Shown piece by piece: positions 1-8,911 of a DNA stretch of 64,000 nt. Position 1 is the first letter of the stretch. Every line of letters begins with the position of its first letter. This DNA is from Alphaproteobacteria bacterium (GTDB lineage: Bacteria > Pseudomonadota > Alphaproteobacteria > Caulobacterales > Maricaulaceae). Location of the stretch: positions 39,920 to 103,919 of the forward strand of contig WGNH01000007.1 of the NCBI GenBank assembly GCA_016124665.1, read 5' to 3'. The notes under the pieces were generated by a model. That model saw only the letters and a program-made list of their open reading frames with translations, had not been told where the DNA came from and searched no databases. A program made the translations under genes and the position numbers.

Positions 1-1030
1 CAACGTCAACGCCCTCATGCTTCAGCGTGTCCGCCATTTCCTTCAGCGCGTGCTGCGCCTGTGCGACGGCCATGCCATAGCCCGGCACAATGATGACCTT
101 GCGGGCATTCTTCAGCACAAAGGCAGCATCATCGGCCGAGCCCTGCTTGACCGTACCGCCCGGACCTTCACCGGCCGGACCGGACGTTTCGCCGCCAAAT
201 CCGCCCAGAATGACCGAGATGAAGGAGCGGTTCATGCCCTTGCACATGATGTAGGACAGTATGGCCCCCGACGAGCCGACCAGCGCACCGGTCACGATCA
301 ATGCGGTATTTTCCAGTGTGAAGCCGAGCGCTGCGGCCGCCCAGCCGGAATAGGAGTTGAGCATCGACACGACGACCGGCATGTCCGCGCCGCCAATCGG
401 GATGATCAGGGTCACGCCGAGGACGAAGGCAACAATCGTCAGCGCCCAGAAGGCGAAGGTCAGCTGACCGCCTGAAGCGACCAGGAAGATGATCATCAGG
501 GCAATAAACCCGCCCATCGCCAGATTCACCCAGTGCTGGCCCCTGAAGATGACCGGCGCGCCGGAGACGAGGCCCTGCAGTTTCATGAATGCGATAACGG
601 AGCCGGAAAAGGTGATGGCCCCGATGGCCGAGCCCAGCGACAATTCAACCAGGCTGATCTGCTTGATGTCCCCGGCGACACCGATGTGAAAGACATCCGG
701 CCGGTAAAAGGCCGCCAGCGCCACCAGCACGGCCGACATGCCGACCAGGGAGTGAAAGGCCGCGACCAGCTGCGGCATCGCCGTCATCGGGATGCGCTTG
801 GCCACGATGGCACCGGCACCACCCCCGAGGGCCATCAGGCCGGCAATGACCAGGAAGCTGCCGAAACCCACACCGGCGGCCAGCAGCGAGGTGATGATCG
901 CCACCGCCATGCCGGCCATGCCGAAATAATTGCCCCGCCGGGCGGTTTCCTGATGCTACAGGCCGCGCAGGGCCAGAAGGAACAAAACACCGGAGACAAG
1001 ATAGAGGAGGGCCGCAAGATCAGCGTTCAT
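1..1030 (-). CDS. pntB: NAD(P) transhydrogenase subunit beta PntB, partial, interrupted by an in-frame TAG
   Basis: Membrane and NADP(H)-binding subunit of the proton-translocating transhydrogenase, which drives NADPH formation with the proton gradient. The reading frame from ATG 1030-1028 begins MNADLAALLYLVSGVLFLLA, the typical PntB first membrane helix. Codon 25 is then TAG (958-956). Past it the same frame continues without another stop to the window edge, with normal PntB membrane segments and the start of the NADP domain (YGMAVAQAQHALKEMADTLK, near bases 70-15). The family normally has a serine codon after ALRGL, so TCG to TAG is one base change. The next in-frame ATG is 919-917, which would omit the first helix. 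The start overlaps the pntAB stop (ATGA). The 3' end is outside the window. Either a real nonsense mutation with internal restart or a sequence error; the family call is certain. Confidence 0.85.
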
Positions 1031-1368
1031 GATTTTGCCTCAGGTGCAGCCGGCTTTTCTTTCTTCTTGTACATGGCCAGCATGCGCTGGGTGACGAGGA
1101 AGCCGCCGAAGATATTCACACTGGCGAGGATCACCGCGATCGCACCGGACACATTGGCAAAGCTGGAGGCACCGGAGGTCTCGCCCGTCAGCGCCGGGGC
1201 CGCTGCCGCCAGCAATGCGCCGACAATGATCACCGAGGAAATGGCATTGGTCACCGCCATCAGCGGGGTATGCAGGGCCGGGGTCACCGACCAGACCACA
1301 TAATAGCCGACGAATATCGCCATCACGAAAATGGCGAGGCGGAGGGTAATCGGATCAACAGCGTCCAT
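1027..1368 (-). CDS. pntAB: NAD(P) transhydrogenase subunit alpha part 2 (membrane part)
   Basis: Small membrane subunit of the three-part transhydrogenase found in many alphaproteobacteria, equivalent to the C-terminal membrane segment of E. coli PntA. The 113-residue protein has hydrophobic helices at about 9-28, 40-60 and 70-95 (segments such as LAIFVMAIFVGYYVVWSV and AIAVILASVNIFGGFLV), the motif TPALHTPLMAVTNAISS that is diagnostic of this subunit, and a basic tail KKKEKP. It lies 14 bp downstream of pntAA and overlaps pntB by four bases (ATGA), so the three genes form one operon on the minus strand. Confidence 0.95.
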   Translation of the reverse strand: MDAVDPITLRLAIFVMAIFVGYYVVWSVTPALHTPLMAVTNAISSVIIVGALLAAAAPALTGETSGASSFANVSGAIAVILASVNIFGGFLVTQRMLAMYKKKEKPAAPEAKS

Positions 1369-1382
1369 GAGAGCGTCCCGTC

Positions 1383-2504
1383 CTATTTCAGCGTTTCGTG
1401 CACGACCTTGCCGTCGCGCGTTAGTGTCATGCCGATAATGATTTCATCATCCCAGTGCGGGGCCAGCGCGCCATCCTCGCCCACGAGGAGCGGCGTCAGA
1501 TTGACGAGATTGCGCGCATAGAGGCTGGAAGCATCGGCTGCGAGCCGTCCCGGCAGATTCGAGAAACCGGCGATCGACACACCCTTGTGCTCGACGATTT
1601 CGTCGGCTTTCGTCAGTTCGCAATTTCCCCCCATCGGGGCGGCCAGATCGACAATCACCGAGCCCGGCTTCATCGCCTCGACCATGGCTTTTGTGATCAG
1701 TTTCGGCGCCGGGCGTCCGGGGATGAGCGCCGTCGTCACTACTACGTCCTGCTTGGCGATATGGCTGGCGACGAGCTCGGCCTGCTTGGCCTGGTATTCC
1801 TTGCTCATTTCCTTGGCATAGCCGCCGGCGGTTTCCGCCGCCTTGAATTCCTCATCCTCGACCGCAACGAATTTCGCGCCCAGCGAGGCCACCTGTTCCT
1901 TGGCCGCGGGACGCACATCGGTTGCGGTCACAACCGCGCCCAGACGGCGGGCCGTGGCAATCGCCTGCAGACCGGCGACACCGGCCCCCATGACGAAGAC
2001 TTTTGCAGCGGCAATCGTGCCGGCGGCCGTCATCATCATCGGAAAGGCCCGGCGATAGATTTGCGACGCCTCGATCACGGCGCGATAGCCGGCAAGATTG
2101 GATTGCGAGGACAGCGCGTCCATCGCTTGCGCCCGCGTGATCCGGGGCGTGAATTCCATCGCCAGCGCATTGACCCCGGCTTCGGCGAAAGCCTTCGCCC
2201 GGGCCTTGTCACCATGCGGTTCCAGCTGCCCGACCAGCAGGCAGCCCTTCGGCAGTTTGGCCAGCGTTTCTGCGTCCGGTGCCCGCACAGCAAACACGGC
2301 ATCGGCGCCTTTCAGCGTTGCGGCAAGCGTGCCTATCTTCGCGCCCACCGCCTCATACTGGCTGTCGGGCATGCTGGCCGAAGCGCCCGCGTCTTTCTCG
2401 ATCTGGATATCATGCCCGGCCGCAATCAGCTTCTTGACGGACTCAGGCGTAGCGGCAACCCGGGTTTCCCCGTCACGGCGCTCTTTCAGAATGGCAATTT
2501 TCAT
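1383..2504 (-). CDS. pntAA: NAD(P) transhydrogenase subunit alpha part 1 (NAD-binding)
   Basis: Soluble NAD(H)-binding subunit of the proton-translocating transhydrogenase, related to alanine dehydrogenase. The protein starts MKIAILKERRDGETRVAATP, the usual start of this family, and carries the dinucleotide-binding loop VMGAGVAGLQAIATARRLG around residue 170 and the conserved SSQSNLAGYRAV stretch. It is 373 residues from ATG 2504. A GTG seven codons upstream (2525) is in frame, but the homologous N-terminus begins at the ATG. First gene of pntAA-pntAB-pntB. The alpha part ends at about residue 373 instead of continuing into membrane helices, as expected for the split form. Confidence 0.95.
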   Translation of the reverse strand: MKIAILKERRDGETRVAATPESVKKLIAAGHDIQIEKDAGASASMPDSQYEAVGAKIGTLAATLKGADAVFAVRAPDAETLAKLPKGCLLVGQLEPHGDKARAKAFAEAGVNALAMEFTPRITRAQAMDALSSQSNLAGYRAVIEASQIYRRAFPMMMTAAGTIAAAKVFVMGAGVAGLQAIATARRLGAVVTATDVRPAAKEQVASLGAKFVAVEDEEFKAAETAGGYAKEMSKEYQAKQAELVASHIAKQDVVVTTALIPGRPAPKLITKAMVEAMKPGSVIVDLAAPMGGNCELTKADEIVEHKGVSIAGFSNLPGRLAADASSLYARNLVNLTPLLVGEDGALAPHWDDEIIIGMTLTRDGKVVHETLK

Positions 2505-2596
2505 CGGGTCAGGAATACCTGTCACAATTGGCTGACGCCACCTTGTCGGATTCCCGCAGAAATTAAAAGGGCAATAAACCTGCTAGGGTCAGGACC

Positions 2597-2893
2597 CTAA
2601 AGCAGGCTGCCGACGAGCCCGGCAATGATGGCGGCAAAGAAGCTGACCGCTGCAAATCCGATGACGGTGGCATACCAGTTGGCCTTGAGCCCGAGGGCAA
2701 GGCCGAGAACAAGACCCACAACGGTTGTGATGATCAGCGACACCATCCAGCTGACATGAGCCGCAAAGGTCAGGCTCAGGAAAAGGATGGTCAGAACCGT
2801 CAGCCCGCCAAACCAGACCGACAGGCTGATAAAGCTCGAAAAGGTACGGGCCTGTTCTGTGACTTCCATCGAGCCGCGTTGATACTCAGCCAT
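2597..2893 (-). CDS. aa3-type cytochrome c oxidase subunit IV-like small membrane protein
   Basis: The 98-residue protein starts MAEYQRGSMEVTEQARTFSS, which matches the short YQRGxMxxxEQ signature of the bacterial aa3-type cytochrome oxidase subunit IV family (COX4_pro_2), followed by hydrophobic stretches at about 25-45, 48-67 and 75-97. The first part with one helix is the family domain; the C-terminal extra hydrophobic part is longer than the minimal 45-50-residue family members. It lies 92 bp upstream of the pntAA start on the same strand, a neighbourhood often seen in alphaproteobacteria, so the link may reflect shared membrane bioenergetics. The exact role is not established. Confidence 0.75.
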   Translation of the reverse strand: MAEYQRGSMEVTEQARTFSSFISLSVWFGGLTVLTILFLSLTFAAHVSWMVSLIITTVVGLVLGLALGLKANWYATVIGFAAVSFFAAIIAGLVGSLL

Positions 2894-2981
2894 TCTTAAA
2901 ACCCCCTGCAGGTCGGAACCGGATTGATGTGCGGATTATCACGCAGATTCGCGTCCGCCAAGTCTTAAGCGATGCGGCGTG

Positions 2982-3926
2982 TCAGCGCTGGCCCCAGCCC
3001 GACTGCATCAGCGTTTCCAGAGCCGCCGCGACGGCCAGCGGTTGATCCAGAATCAGATGGTGCTGGGCGTCGGGAATCGAGATCATCGGCGTCTCCGGTC
3101 CGAACGTCTCCGCCATGAAGGCCCAGATCTCGTCGGTGACCAGAGACGTGTCCGCACCACGGAAAAAGGCCAGCGGACACCGGGCCTTGTCACGCAGGAC
3201 TTCCGGATCACGGCGCTGATATTCCAGCTTTGCCCAGAGATTGGGATCGAACTTCCAGCTCCACCCGCCCTCCACCTGTTTCAGCGAATTGCGGGCAATA
3301 TGGTCCACGACATGGACGGTCTCGCAGGTTTGCGGTGGCAGCAGGCGGAAGCGCGCGACCGCGGTTTCCAGCTTCTCATAGGTCTTGCCGCCCCGCTGCG
3401 GAGGGGACGAGGAGCGCTGTTCCTCGGCCGGACGCACGGGCGAATCAAGAATGATGGCTCCGGCGAGAGTCTCACCGAAAGCCATGGCCGACATCATGGT
3501 CACAAAGCCGCCAAAGGAATGGCCGGCGACAAAGGGCTTTCCGGCCTCGAAAAGACCGGCATCCTCCGCAACCGCCCGGACCTCGTCGGCATAGAGCGGC
3601 ATGCGATAGACCTCGCGATGGCCGCTATCTCCCATGCCGGACAGGTCGATGGCGGCCACACGCCGCCCCGCGCTGATGAAGGGCGCAATGGCATCCCACC
3701 ATTGCTTGTGCGCGACCCCGCCGTGAACGAGAATGACGCCCGGCTGACCGCGCTGCCCCCAGGCTTTCCAGACAATGTCAACGCTTTCCACGGCGACCCG
3801 GCCGCTCTCGGTGGGGGCCGCCAGGGCTTTTGCAAACCAGGCAGGGTGAGGCGGCGCTTTTCCCTCGAAGTTTTCAAGCGGCGGGCGGATATCGCGGAGG
3901 GCATTGGAGGCAGTACTCATGCTCAT
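2982..3926 (-). CDS. alpha/beta hydrolase fold protein
   Basis: A 314-residue alpha/beta hydrolase without a signal peptide. The oxyanion-loop motif VILVHGG is at residues 64-70, the nucleophile elbow GHSFGG at 135-140 (Ser137), and the likely catalytic histidine in DAQHHLILDQP at 286-296 (His289 or His290). A lid region follows the nucleophile at about 165-245. The substrate cannot be told from sequence; the fold includes esterases, epoxide hydrolases and haloalkane dehalogenases. An in-frame ATG two codons in (3920) is an equally possible start. It is separated from neighbours by 54-88 bp. Confidence 0.85.
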   Translation of the reverse strand: MSMSTASNALRDIRPPLENFEGKAPPHPAWFAKALAAPTESGRVAVESVDIVWKAWGQRGQPGVILVHGGVAHKQWWDAIAPFISAGRRVAAIDLSGMGDSGHREVYRMPLYADEVRAVAEDAGLFEAGKPFVAGHSFGGFVTMMSAMAFGETLAGAIILDSPVRPAEEQRSSSPPQRGGKTYEKLETAVARFRLLPPQTCETVHVVDHIARNSLKQVEGGWSWKFDPNLWAKLEYQRRDPEVLRDKARCPLAFFRGADTSLVTDEIWAFMAETFGPETPMISIPDAQHHLILDQPLAVAAALETLMQSGWGQR

Positions 3927-3980
3927 CGGCTAGCCCCGATTGTGCAGTGCGTCAATTCGCTTTTGCCCTTGACGTAAACG

Positions 3981-4763
3981 TCAAAAAGACAGTGAGGCAA
4001 CGAGATTATTGACGAAATGCAGGACAATCGGAGCCCATAACCGGCCGGTCAGCCGCCGCGCCAGCCCGGCGAATACGCCCAGAACCGTGGCGTAGATCAT
4101 CGTCGGGACATCAACCAGAATGTGCATCAGCCCGAACCCGCCGGCCGACAGGAGGATCGGCCAGATCCACCCGCCCATCCGCGCCGCCAGCTTGGGCAGC
4201 AACCATCCGCGCATGATGATTTCTTCCACCAGTGGCGCGAAAATGATCACTGAGGCGGCCACCAGCAATGTGCCGGTCAATCCGCCGCCATTGAACCGGT
4301 CAGGCGTTGGCACGTCGGGAACCGGCAGCAGGGGAAGCAGCATATCCACGGCGGCAATCGCAAAAATGAAGCTCATACCGAAGAGCACCAGCCCGTATCC
4401 GGTCTCGATGCCGAAACGGGCCGGGCGGATATCGAAGACGGCGGCCGCCAGCTGCCGGGATTTCAGCCAGCTGGCAAACCACCAGAGAAATCCGATCTCG
4501 CTCGCCATCAGCAGCGCATAATAGGACCGGAAGACGGCGTCATGATTGATCTCTTCCGGCGCCAGACCGAACGCATTCAGCGTCGTGGCGAAATACAGCG
4601 CCGTCATGCCGGTCAAGAGAGACAGTGCGGGCCAGAAAAACACCCAGAACAACCGCGAGTCCCGCAGCGCCTCCGGCGCGACGTCAAACATCACATCATG
4701 CGGCTCAAACGGCCATATGGGTGAGGGCACCTTGCGGTATCCGGGCGGAGGCGGCGTGCTCAT
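3981..4763 (-). CDS. CPBP family intramembrane glutamic endopeptidase
   Basis: An integral membrane protein of 260 residues with the motifs of the CPBP (CAAX protease/bacteriocin-processing, Abi) family: the EExxxR motif in LVEEIIMRGWLL (Glu180, Glu181, Arg185), a second motif GLMHILVD with His214, and a third VLHFVNN with His249. Hydrophobic helices surround each motif, and a proline-rich cytoplasmic N-terminus (about 1-35) precedes them. Related proteins cleave prenylated proteins or peptides inside the membrane; the target here is unknown. It is transcribed away from the response regulator that starts at 4970. Confidence 0.88.
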   Translation of the reverse strand: MSTPPPPGYRKVPSPIWPFEPHDVMFDVAPEALRDSRLFWVFFWPALSLLTGMTALYFATTLNAFGLAPEEINHDAVFRSYYALLMASEIGFLWWFASWLKSRQLAAAVFDIRPARFGIETGYGLVLFGMSFIFAIAAVDMLLPLLPVPDVPTPDRFNGGGLTGTLLVAASVIIFAPLVEEIIMRGWLLPKLAARMGGWIWPILLSAGGFGLMHILVDVPTMIYATVLGVFAGLARRLTGRLWAPIVLHFVNNLVASLSF

Positions 4764-4882
4764 CGCCGGACAATTCCGGCCCGGTGCACCCGGGTCAAGT
4801 GGCGTTTATGCTTAACGCTTGGTCACCGGCGTATACACGTGAATTTTACTACCCGTGTCCCATAACGGCACCCGGATGGATT

Positions 4883-4915
4883 GCCCCCTCGACCGGAGAA
4901 AACTCCGGGGAGGGC
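4883..4915. repeat. inverted repeat (11-bp stem, AAAA loop) in the leader of the response regulator gene
   Basis: The arms CCCTC-GA-CCGGAG and CTCCGG-G-GAGGG surround an AAAA loop. The hairpin has no U tract and lies 55 bp upstream of the response regulator start, so it is not an obvious terminator. It looks like a single REP-type extragenic palindrome. It shares GC-rich CCCTC/GAGGG arms with the repeats at the window end, but the sequence is otherwise different. Confidence 0.5.
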
Positions 4916-4969
4916 GAGGCCAAAGGCCCGGCAATTGAATTATTGGGTAGCCGAAAGGGCTTGGGTGAG

Positions 4970-6421
4970 ATGGCTAAGACGGTGCTGATCGTCGATGACG
5001 ATCCGACGCAACGCCGCCTGTTGCAGGCGGTTCTTGAAAAGCAGGGTTTTGAAGTCGCCTCCGCCGACAGTGGCGAAGCCGCGATGGACATGCTGGCGCG
5101 CGGGGGCGTGGACGTCATGCTCCTCGATCTCGTCATGCCGGGCATGGACGGGATGGAGGTGCTCGAAGCGGTCCAGCGCAAGGGCATTGAAACGCCGGTC
5201 ATAGTGCTGACCGCGCATGGCGGAATCGAGACCGTCGTCGCGGCCATGCGCTCCGGCGCTGCCGATTTCTTCATCAAGCCCGCCAGCCCGGAACGGATCA
5301 CGGTCTCGGTGCGCAATGCGCTGAAGATGCAGACCCTCACCGGCGAGGTGAAACGGCTGAAAAAAACCGCCGGCGGCTCGCTCGGCTTTGAAGACATGAT
5401 TGCCGGGGCCCCGGCCATGCGCCAGGTGGTGCGGCTGGGCCAGCGCGCCGCAGCCTCCTCCATTCCGATCCTGATTACCGGGGAAAGCGGTGTCGGCAAG
5501 GAGTTGGTAGCCGGCGCGATCCGCGCCGCCTCCGAACGGGCCGACAAGCCCTTTGTGGCGGTCAATTGCGGGGCCATTCCGGCCAATCTGGTGGAATCCA
5601 CCCTTTTCGGTCACGAGAAGGGCTCCTTCACCGGCGCCACCGGCAAGCATATGGGCAAATTCCAGGAGGCCGATGGCGGCACGCTTTTCCTCGACGAAAT
5701 CGGCGAACTGCCGCTCGACATGCAGGTCAAGCTGCTGCGCGCCCTTCAGGAAGGCGAAGTGGACCCGGTCGGCTCCAACCGTCCGGTCAAGGTCGATGTC
5801 CGCATCATTTCCGCAACCAATCGCGATCTGACACAGGAAGTCGCGGCCGGCCGTTTCCGTGAGGACCTGTTTTACCGGCTCAATGTCTTCCCCATCGAAG
5901 TGCCCTCTCTGCGCTCGCGCAAGGAAGACGTGCCGGCGCTCGTCCGCCACTTCATCACCCGCTTCAATGCACAGGAGAACCGGTCGGTTGTCGATGCCGC
6001 ACCGGAAACCATGGCCATGCTCACCGCATTCGACTGGCCGGGCAATGTCCGCCAGCTGGAAAACACGGTCTTCCGCGCCGTGGTGTTGTGCGAAGGCGAT
6101 TATCTCAGCCCCGGCGATTTCCCCCAGATCTCCGGCGTCATGCCCGATCTTGCAGACCTGCCGCCGCCGCCCCTGACCGGGAATACGATGGCCTTCGAGC
6201 ATGGCGGTGAAACCTCCGGCCTGCCACCCGTGCCGATCATGGATGAGGGCGGGCATTTGCGGCCGCTGGAATCCATCGAACGGGACCTCATCGAGTTTGC
6301 CATCGAGACCTATGCCGGCCGCATGGCGGAAGTGGCCCGCCGTCTCGGCCTCGGCCGATCGACACTCTATCGCAAGGTGCGGGAATACGATCTCGACGTC
6401 GATCAGGCGCGGACGGCGTAA
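4970..6421 (+). CDS. sigma-54-dependent NtrC-family response regulator
   Basis: A 483-residue two-component regulator. An N-terminal receiver domain (about 4-115) has the acidic pocket D9-D11, phospho-acceptor Asp53 and Lys103. The AAA+ sigma-54 activation domain (about 140-375) has Walker A GESGVGKE at 171-178, the sigma-54 contact loop GSFTGA at 218-223 and Walker B GTLFLDE at 237-243. A C-terminal Fis-type helix-turn-helix ([19 protein letters not shown]) follows. The start at ATG 4970 is where the receiver domain begins; a longer open frame reaches 4625 but would encode a non-homologous tail overlapping the divergent protease gene. The loop has Ser for the usual Ala (GAFTGA), a known tolerated variant. 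No histidine kinase is adjacent, so its partner and targets are unknown. Confidence 0.92.
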   Translation: MAKTVLIVDDDPTQRRLLQAVLEKQGFEVASADSGEAAMDMLARGGVDVMLLDLVMPGMDGMEVLEAVQRKGIETPVIVLTAHGGIETVVAAMRSGAADFFIKPASPERITVSVRNALKMQTLTGEVKRLKKTAGGSLGFEDMIAGAPAMRQVVRLGQRAAASSIPILITGESGVGKELVAGAIRAASERADKPFVAVNCGAIPANLVESTLFGHEKGSFTGATGKHMGKFQEADGGTLFLDEIGELPLDMQVKLLRALQEGEVDPVGSNRPVKVDVRIISATNRDLTQEVAAGRFREDLFYRLNVFPIEVPSLRSRKEDVPALVRHFITRFNAQENRSVVDAAPETMAMLTAFDWPGNVRQLENTVFRAVVLCEGDYLSPGDFPQISGVMPDLADLPPPPLTGNTMAFEHGGETSGLPPVPIMDEGGHLRPLESIERDLIEFAIETYAGRMAEVARRLGLGRSTLYRKVREYDLDVDQARTA

Positions 6422-6443
6422 GATACAAATTTGGTGCGACTTG

Positions 6444-6474
6444 ACCCCCGGGCTCCGTCCGGGGGTTTTCTTTT
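6444..6474 (+). terminator. rho-independent terminator after the NtrC-type regulator
   Basis: Hairpin ACCCCCGG-GCTCCGT-CCGGGGGT followed by TTTCTTTT, starting 22 bp after the stop codon of the regulator gene. Confidence 0.85.
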
Positions 6475-6507
6475 GAGCGCCTCCGCGAGACGAACAAGGC
6501 TGTTCCT

Positions 6508-6951
6508 CTACTCATCGCCACCCTTGATCACCCGCAGATTCGGCGGGCCGGTCGGGCGGGGCGGTGAAAGCGGTTCCGCCGCCTCACCGCTTTCCAGATC
6601 CTCATTGATGTCCCGCACCCGCGGTCCGGGCGTTTTCGCCTTCGGCTTGAAGGACGATTGCTTGAACCCCTTGCCGCGTGACATCGGCTTGCGGCCCTTG
6701 CCGTCCGCCTTCTTCTCGATTTCACGCAATTTAACCGCCTGCAGGCCGGAGAGGGCCTCGTCCAGCTTGCCCTTGTCGGGATCATTGAAGGCCGAGCCAT
6801 AGGTTTCCAGCCGGTCGCCAACCGAATTGATGAAGTCGTCTTCCCATTCGGACAGCGTGTCCTCGCCCTGCTTTTCGGCGATCTTGCGGCGTGTGCGTTC
6901 GAGGCGGCGCAGCGCCTTGCGGGTCTTTTTGGGGTCGACCTCGCGCGGCAA
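6508..6951 (-). CDS. conserved hypothetical protein downstream of GapR
   Basis: About 147 residues, not recognised as a named family. It begins LPREVDPKKTRKALRRLERT, has a charged, probably helical N-terminal half (to about residue 85, including EWEDDFINSVGDRLETYG) and a long basic, low-complexity C-terminal half rich in Lys, Gly and Pro (KGFKQSSFKPKAKTPGP). This composition would suit nucleic-acid binding, but that is only an inference. The start is uncertain: TTG 6951 is seven bases beyond the end of the upstream gapR-like gene and follows a GAGG sequence; the frame stays open to 7092, but that part is an out-of-frame overlap with gapR. The short gap to gapR suggests co-transcription. Confidence 0.6.
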   Translation of the reverse strand: MPREVDPKKTRKALRRLERTRRKIAEKQGEDTLSEWEDDFINSVGDRLETYGSAFNDPDKGKLDEALSGLQAVKLREIEKKADGKGRKPMSRGKGFKQSSFKPKAKTPGPRVRDINEDLESGEAAEPLSPPRPTGPPNLRVIKGGDE

Positions 6952-6958
6952 GCCGGGC

Positions 6959-7237
6959 TCAGCCCTCGACCGCGCCCAGATAGAGCTCGAGCAGGGCTTC
7001 GGTTTCCTGCCGCTCATTGCGGTCGATCTTGCGCAGGGCGATGACGCGGCGGAGGATTTTGGTGTCATAGCCCATGGATTTCGCCTCGGCATAGACTTCC
7101 TTCATGTCGTCCATCACCTGCTTCTTGTCTTCCTCCAGACGCTCGATACGGGCGACGAAGGCCTTCAATTGCTCGCGCGCGGCCTGGCCGATCGTGTGGG
7201 TGTTGTCGGAAACGGCAGATGGGGATGCATCATCCAT
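6959..7237 (-). CDS. gapR: DUF2312 / GapR-like nucleoid-associated DNA-binding protein
   Basis: A 92-residue DUF2312 protein. The core (about 17-90) matches GapR of Caulobacter: [20 protein letters not shown], then [23 protein letters not shown], then a C-terminal helix ending in [11 protein letters not shown]. In Caulobacter GapR forms a clamp around overtwisted, AT-rich DNA and stimulates type II topoisomerases. Length and motif spacing agree with that family (GapR is about 89 residues). Family assignment is firm; that it performs the same role here is inferred. It is followed directly by the basic hypothetical protein at 6508-6951. Confidence 0.88.
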   Translation of the reverse strand: MDDASPSAVSDNTHTIGQAAREQLKAFVARIERLEEDKKQVMDDMKEVYAEAKSMGYDTKILRRVIALRKIDRNERQETEALLELYLGAVEG

Positions 7238-7325
7238 GGCGCGGCCTCTGGTCAGTCAGGTTGAATTGAAGGGCGCAAGCTAGGGGCCGTCAACCGATTC
7301 CTCAAGCACGCGATCAGCTGTAAGA

Positions 7326-8237
7326 TCAGTTATCCCCGGCCCGGTGCAGGCGGCGCACGGCATTGGCGACCACATCCGGTGCCGTATGATGCAGCATATG
7401 GCCCCAGTCCTCGCGGACAATCAGCTCGGCATCCGGCAGGCTCGCCGCGACCGGAACCGAATGGCGGCTTGTGAACACCACCTGATCGGCTTCGCCGGCC
7501 AGAAAAACCACCGGGAGGCTCACGCCGGCGTAAAGCGCTTCCTGCCGCGCGAGATGGTCATTCACCTGTGCCATGTCTTCGGCATTGGCCTTGAAGATGT
7601 CCGCGCGGAAGAGACGGTTGACCTGCACGGCTTCGGCATAACCGTCCGGCACCGGTTGCGGATGGAAGGTGTCTTCCAGACCCGCATCAATCCGCCGTGG
7701 CCCCACCAGTGGAATGATCAGGCGGGTGATAACCGGACCGATACCGAAAAGCCGCGAGGCGCGATTATACCAGGCCGCATCGCCGACACCGGAATGCAGA
7801 GGGGCGCCGATCAGCACGACGCCCGACAAGACCTCGCCATGATCAATCGCCATGCGCATGGTGATCGCCCCGCCCCAGGAATGGCCGATGACGACGGGGC
7901 GCTCCATGTCCAGCCGCGCGGCCAGTTCGGCGAGCAGCGCCGCTTCCCGCTCCGGCGTCCAGCGCCCGTCCGGCCGCTCGCTCCAGCCAAGCCCGGGACG
8001 GTCGACATAAACGGCACGGAATCCGTCCAGGTGGCCGCCAAGCGCCAGCCGCATGTCCTCGGCATTGGAGGACGCGCCATGCAGGATCAGCACGGCCGGG
8101 CCGGTGCCCTCCTCGACATAGCGGATACGGGCATTGTCGATCTCGATGAAGTGTCCGGCAGGAGGCATATCGTCAGCCAGGGCTAGAGGAGTAAACAGCA
8201 GGCACAGGGCCAGAAAAAGGGACGCGCGGAAAATCAA
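7326..8237 (-). CDS. exported alpha/beta hydrolase
   Basis: A 303-residue alpha/beta hydrolase with an N-terminal signal peptide (about 1-21, MIFRASLFLALCLLFTPLALA, cleavage after ALA-like). Motifs: LILHGASS (oxyanion loop, about 49-56), VDRPGLGWSERP, nucleophile elbow GHSWGG (about 118-123), acid in AGEADQVV and catalytic His in DWGHMLHHTAP near the C-terminus. It should act in the periplasm on a small ester or related substrate that cannot be named. Translation starts at a TTG (8237) that overlaps the stop of the upstream TPR gene (TTGA), so the two are translationally coupled. No ATG lies early enough to keep the signal peptide. Confidence 0.85.
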   Translation of the reverse strand: MIFRASLFLALCLLFTPLALADDMPPAGHFIEIDNARIRYVEEGTGPAVLILHGASSNAEDMRLALGGHLDGFRAVYVDRPGLGWSERPDGRWTPEREAALLAELAARLDMERPVVIGHSWGGAITMRMAIDHGEVLSGVVLIGAPLHSGVGDAAWYNRASRLFGIGPVITRLIIPLVGPRRIDAGLEDTFHPQPVPDGYAEAVQVNRLFRADIFKANAEDMAQVNDHLARQEALYAGVSLPVVFLAGEADQVVFTSRHSVPVAASLPDAELIVREDWGHMLHHTAPDVVANAVRRLHRAGDN

Positions 8238-8764
8238 AGCGACCGGCCCGTCAATTGAGCGCGCATGCGGGCCGCACCGCGCCCGGCAAGCTCATAGGCA
8301 GGATAGATGGTCAGCGCTTCCTGATAGGCTTCCAGCGCCGCTTCCGGCCGCTCGGCCGCTTCCAGCGTCGAGCCCAGAAGATAATAGGCATCAAAACGGC
8401 GCGGCTCCAGCGCCAGCGTCCGGTTCAGGGCTTCCAGCGCGTAAGTGTAATCCTGCTGTTCGAAAGCCACCTGCGCGGCCCGCAACCAGCCTTCGGCATA
8501 ATCGGGTTCCAGCCGGGTGACATGATCGAACATGCGCGCGGCAATATCGGCATTATCGGCCGCCATGGCGGTTTCCCCGCGATCCATCAGAAGATCGATC
8601 GTGTCGCTGCCGGAGGTCGCCCACAGCGCAAGAATCTCGTCCACCAGCGGCGCAGCCTCTTCCGGTGTGGCGGTTTGCAGATGGTCCAGCCTTTCGGTCA
8701 GACGTTCCTGCGGCGTCTGGAAGGGCAGGGCCTGGAGGAGAAGGGCAAGGATCAGGGTTTTCAT
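8234..8764 (-). CDS. exported tetratricopeptide-repeat protein
   Basis: A 176-residue protein starting MKTLILALLLQALPFQTPQE, a short signal peptide, followed by TPR-like helical pairs: AMAADNADIAARMFDHVTRL, then YAEGWLRAAQVAFEQQDYTY, then DAYYLLGSTLEAAERPEAAL, ending in YPAYELAGRGAARMRAQL. TPRs mediate protein-protein contacts; the partner is unknown. An in-frame upstream codon at 8809 would put the signal peptide 15 residues inside, so ATG 8764 is chosen. The gene overlaps the downstream hydrolase by four bases, which suggests the two exported proteins work together. Confidence 0.82.
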   Translation of the reverse strand: MKTLILALLLQALPFQTPQERLTERLDHLQTATPEEAAPLVDEILALWATSGSDTIDLLMDRGETAMAADNADIAARMFDHVTRLEPDYAEGWLRAAQVAFEQQDYTYALEALNRTLALEPRRFDAYYLLGSTLEAAERPEAALEAYQEALTIYPAYELAGRGAARMRAQLTGRSL

Positions 8765-8856
8765 GGCGGCAGAAGATAAGCGGCTTTGCGCCAAGGTCCA
8801 GCCGCGCACGCCGTGTCTGACGGAAGTTTAACGCGGGCGGCGTGATGCGGGCGGAA

Positions 8857-8884
8857 TCAAAAACGCCCCGGCAAGACCGGGGCG
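8857..8884 (-). terminator. rho-independent terminator after rpmJ
   Basis: On the minus strand the hairpin CGCCCCGG-TCTTG-CCGGGGCG is followed by TTTTTGA, 27 bp after the rpmJ stop. Confidence 0.9.
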
Positions 8885-8911
8885 CATCGCAGTTCAATGT
8901 CAGCAGCCGGA

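Noticed and set aside
4625..4969. N-terminal extension of the NtrC-type regulator
   Set aside because: The frame is open, but it is antisense to the CPBP gene and adds no homologous sequence; the receiver domain starts at ATG 4970.
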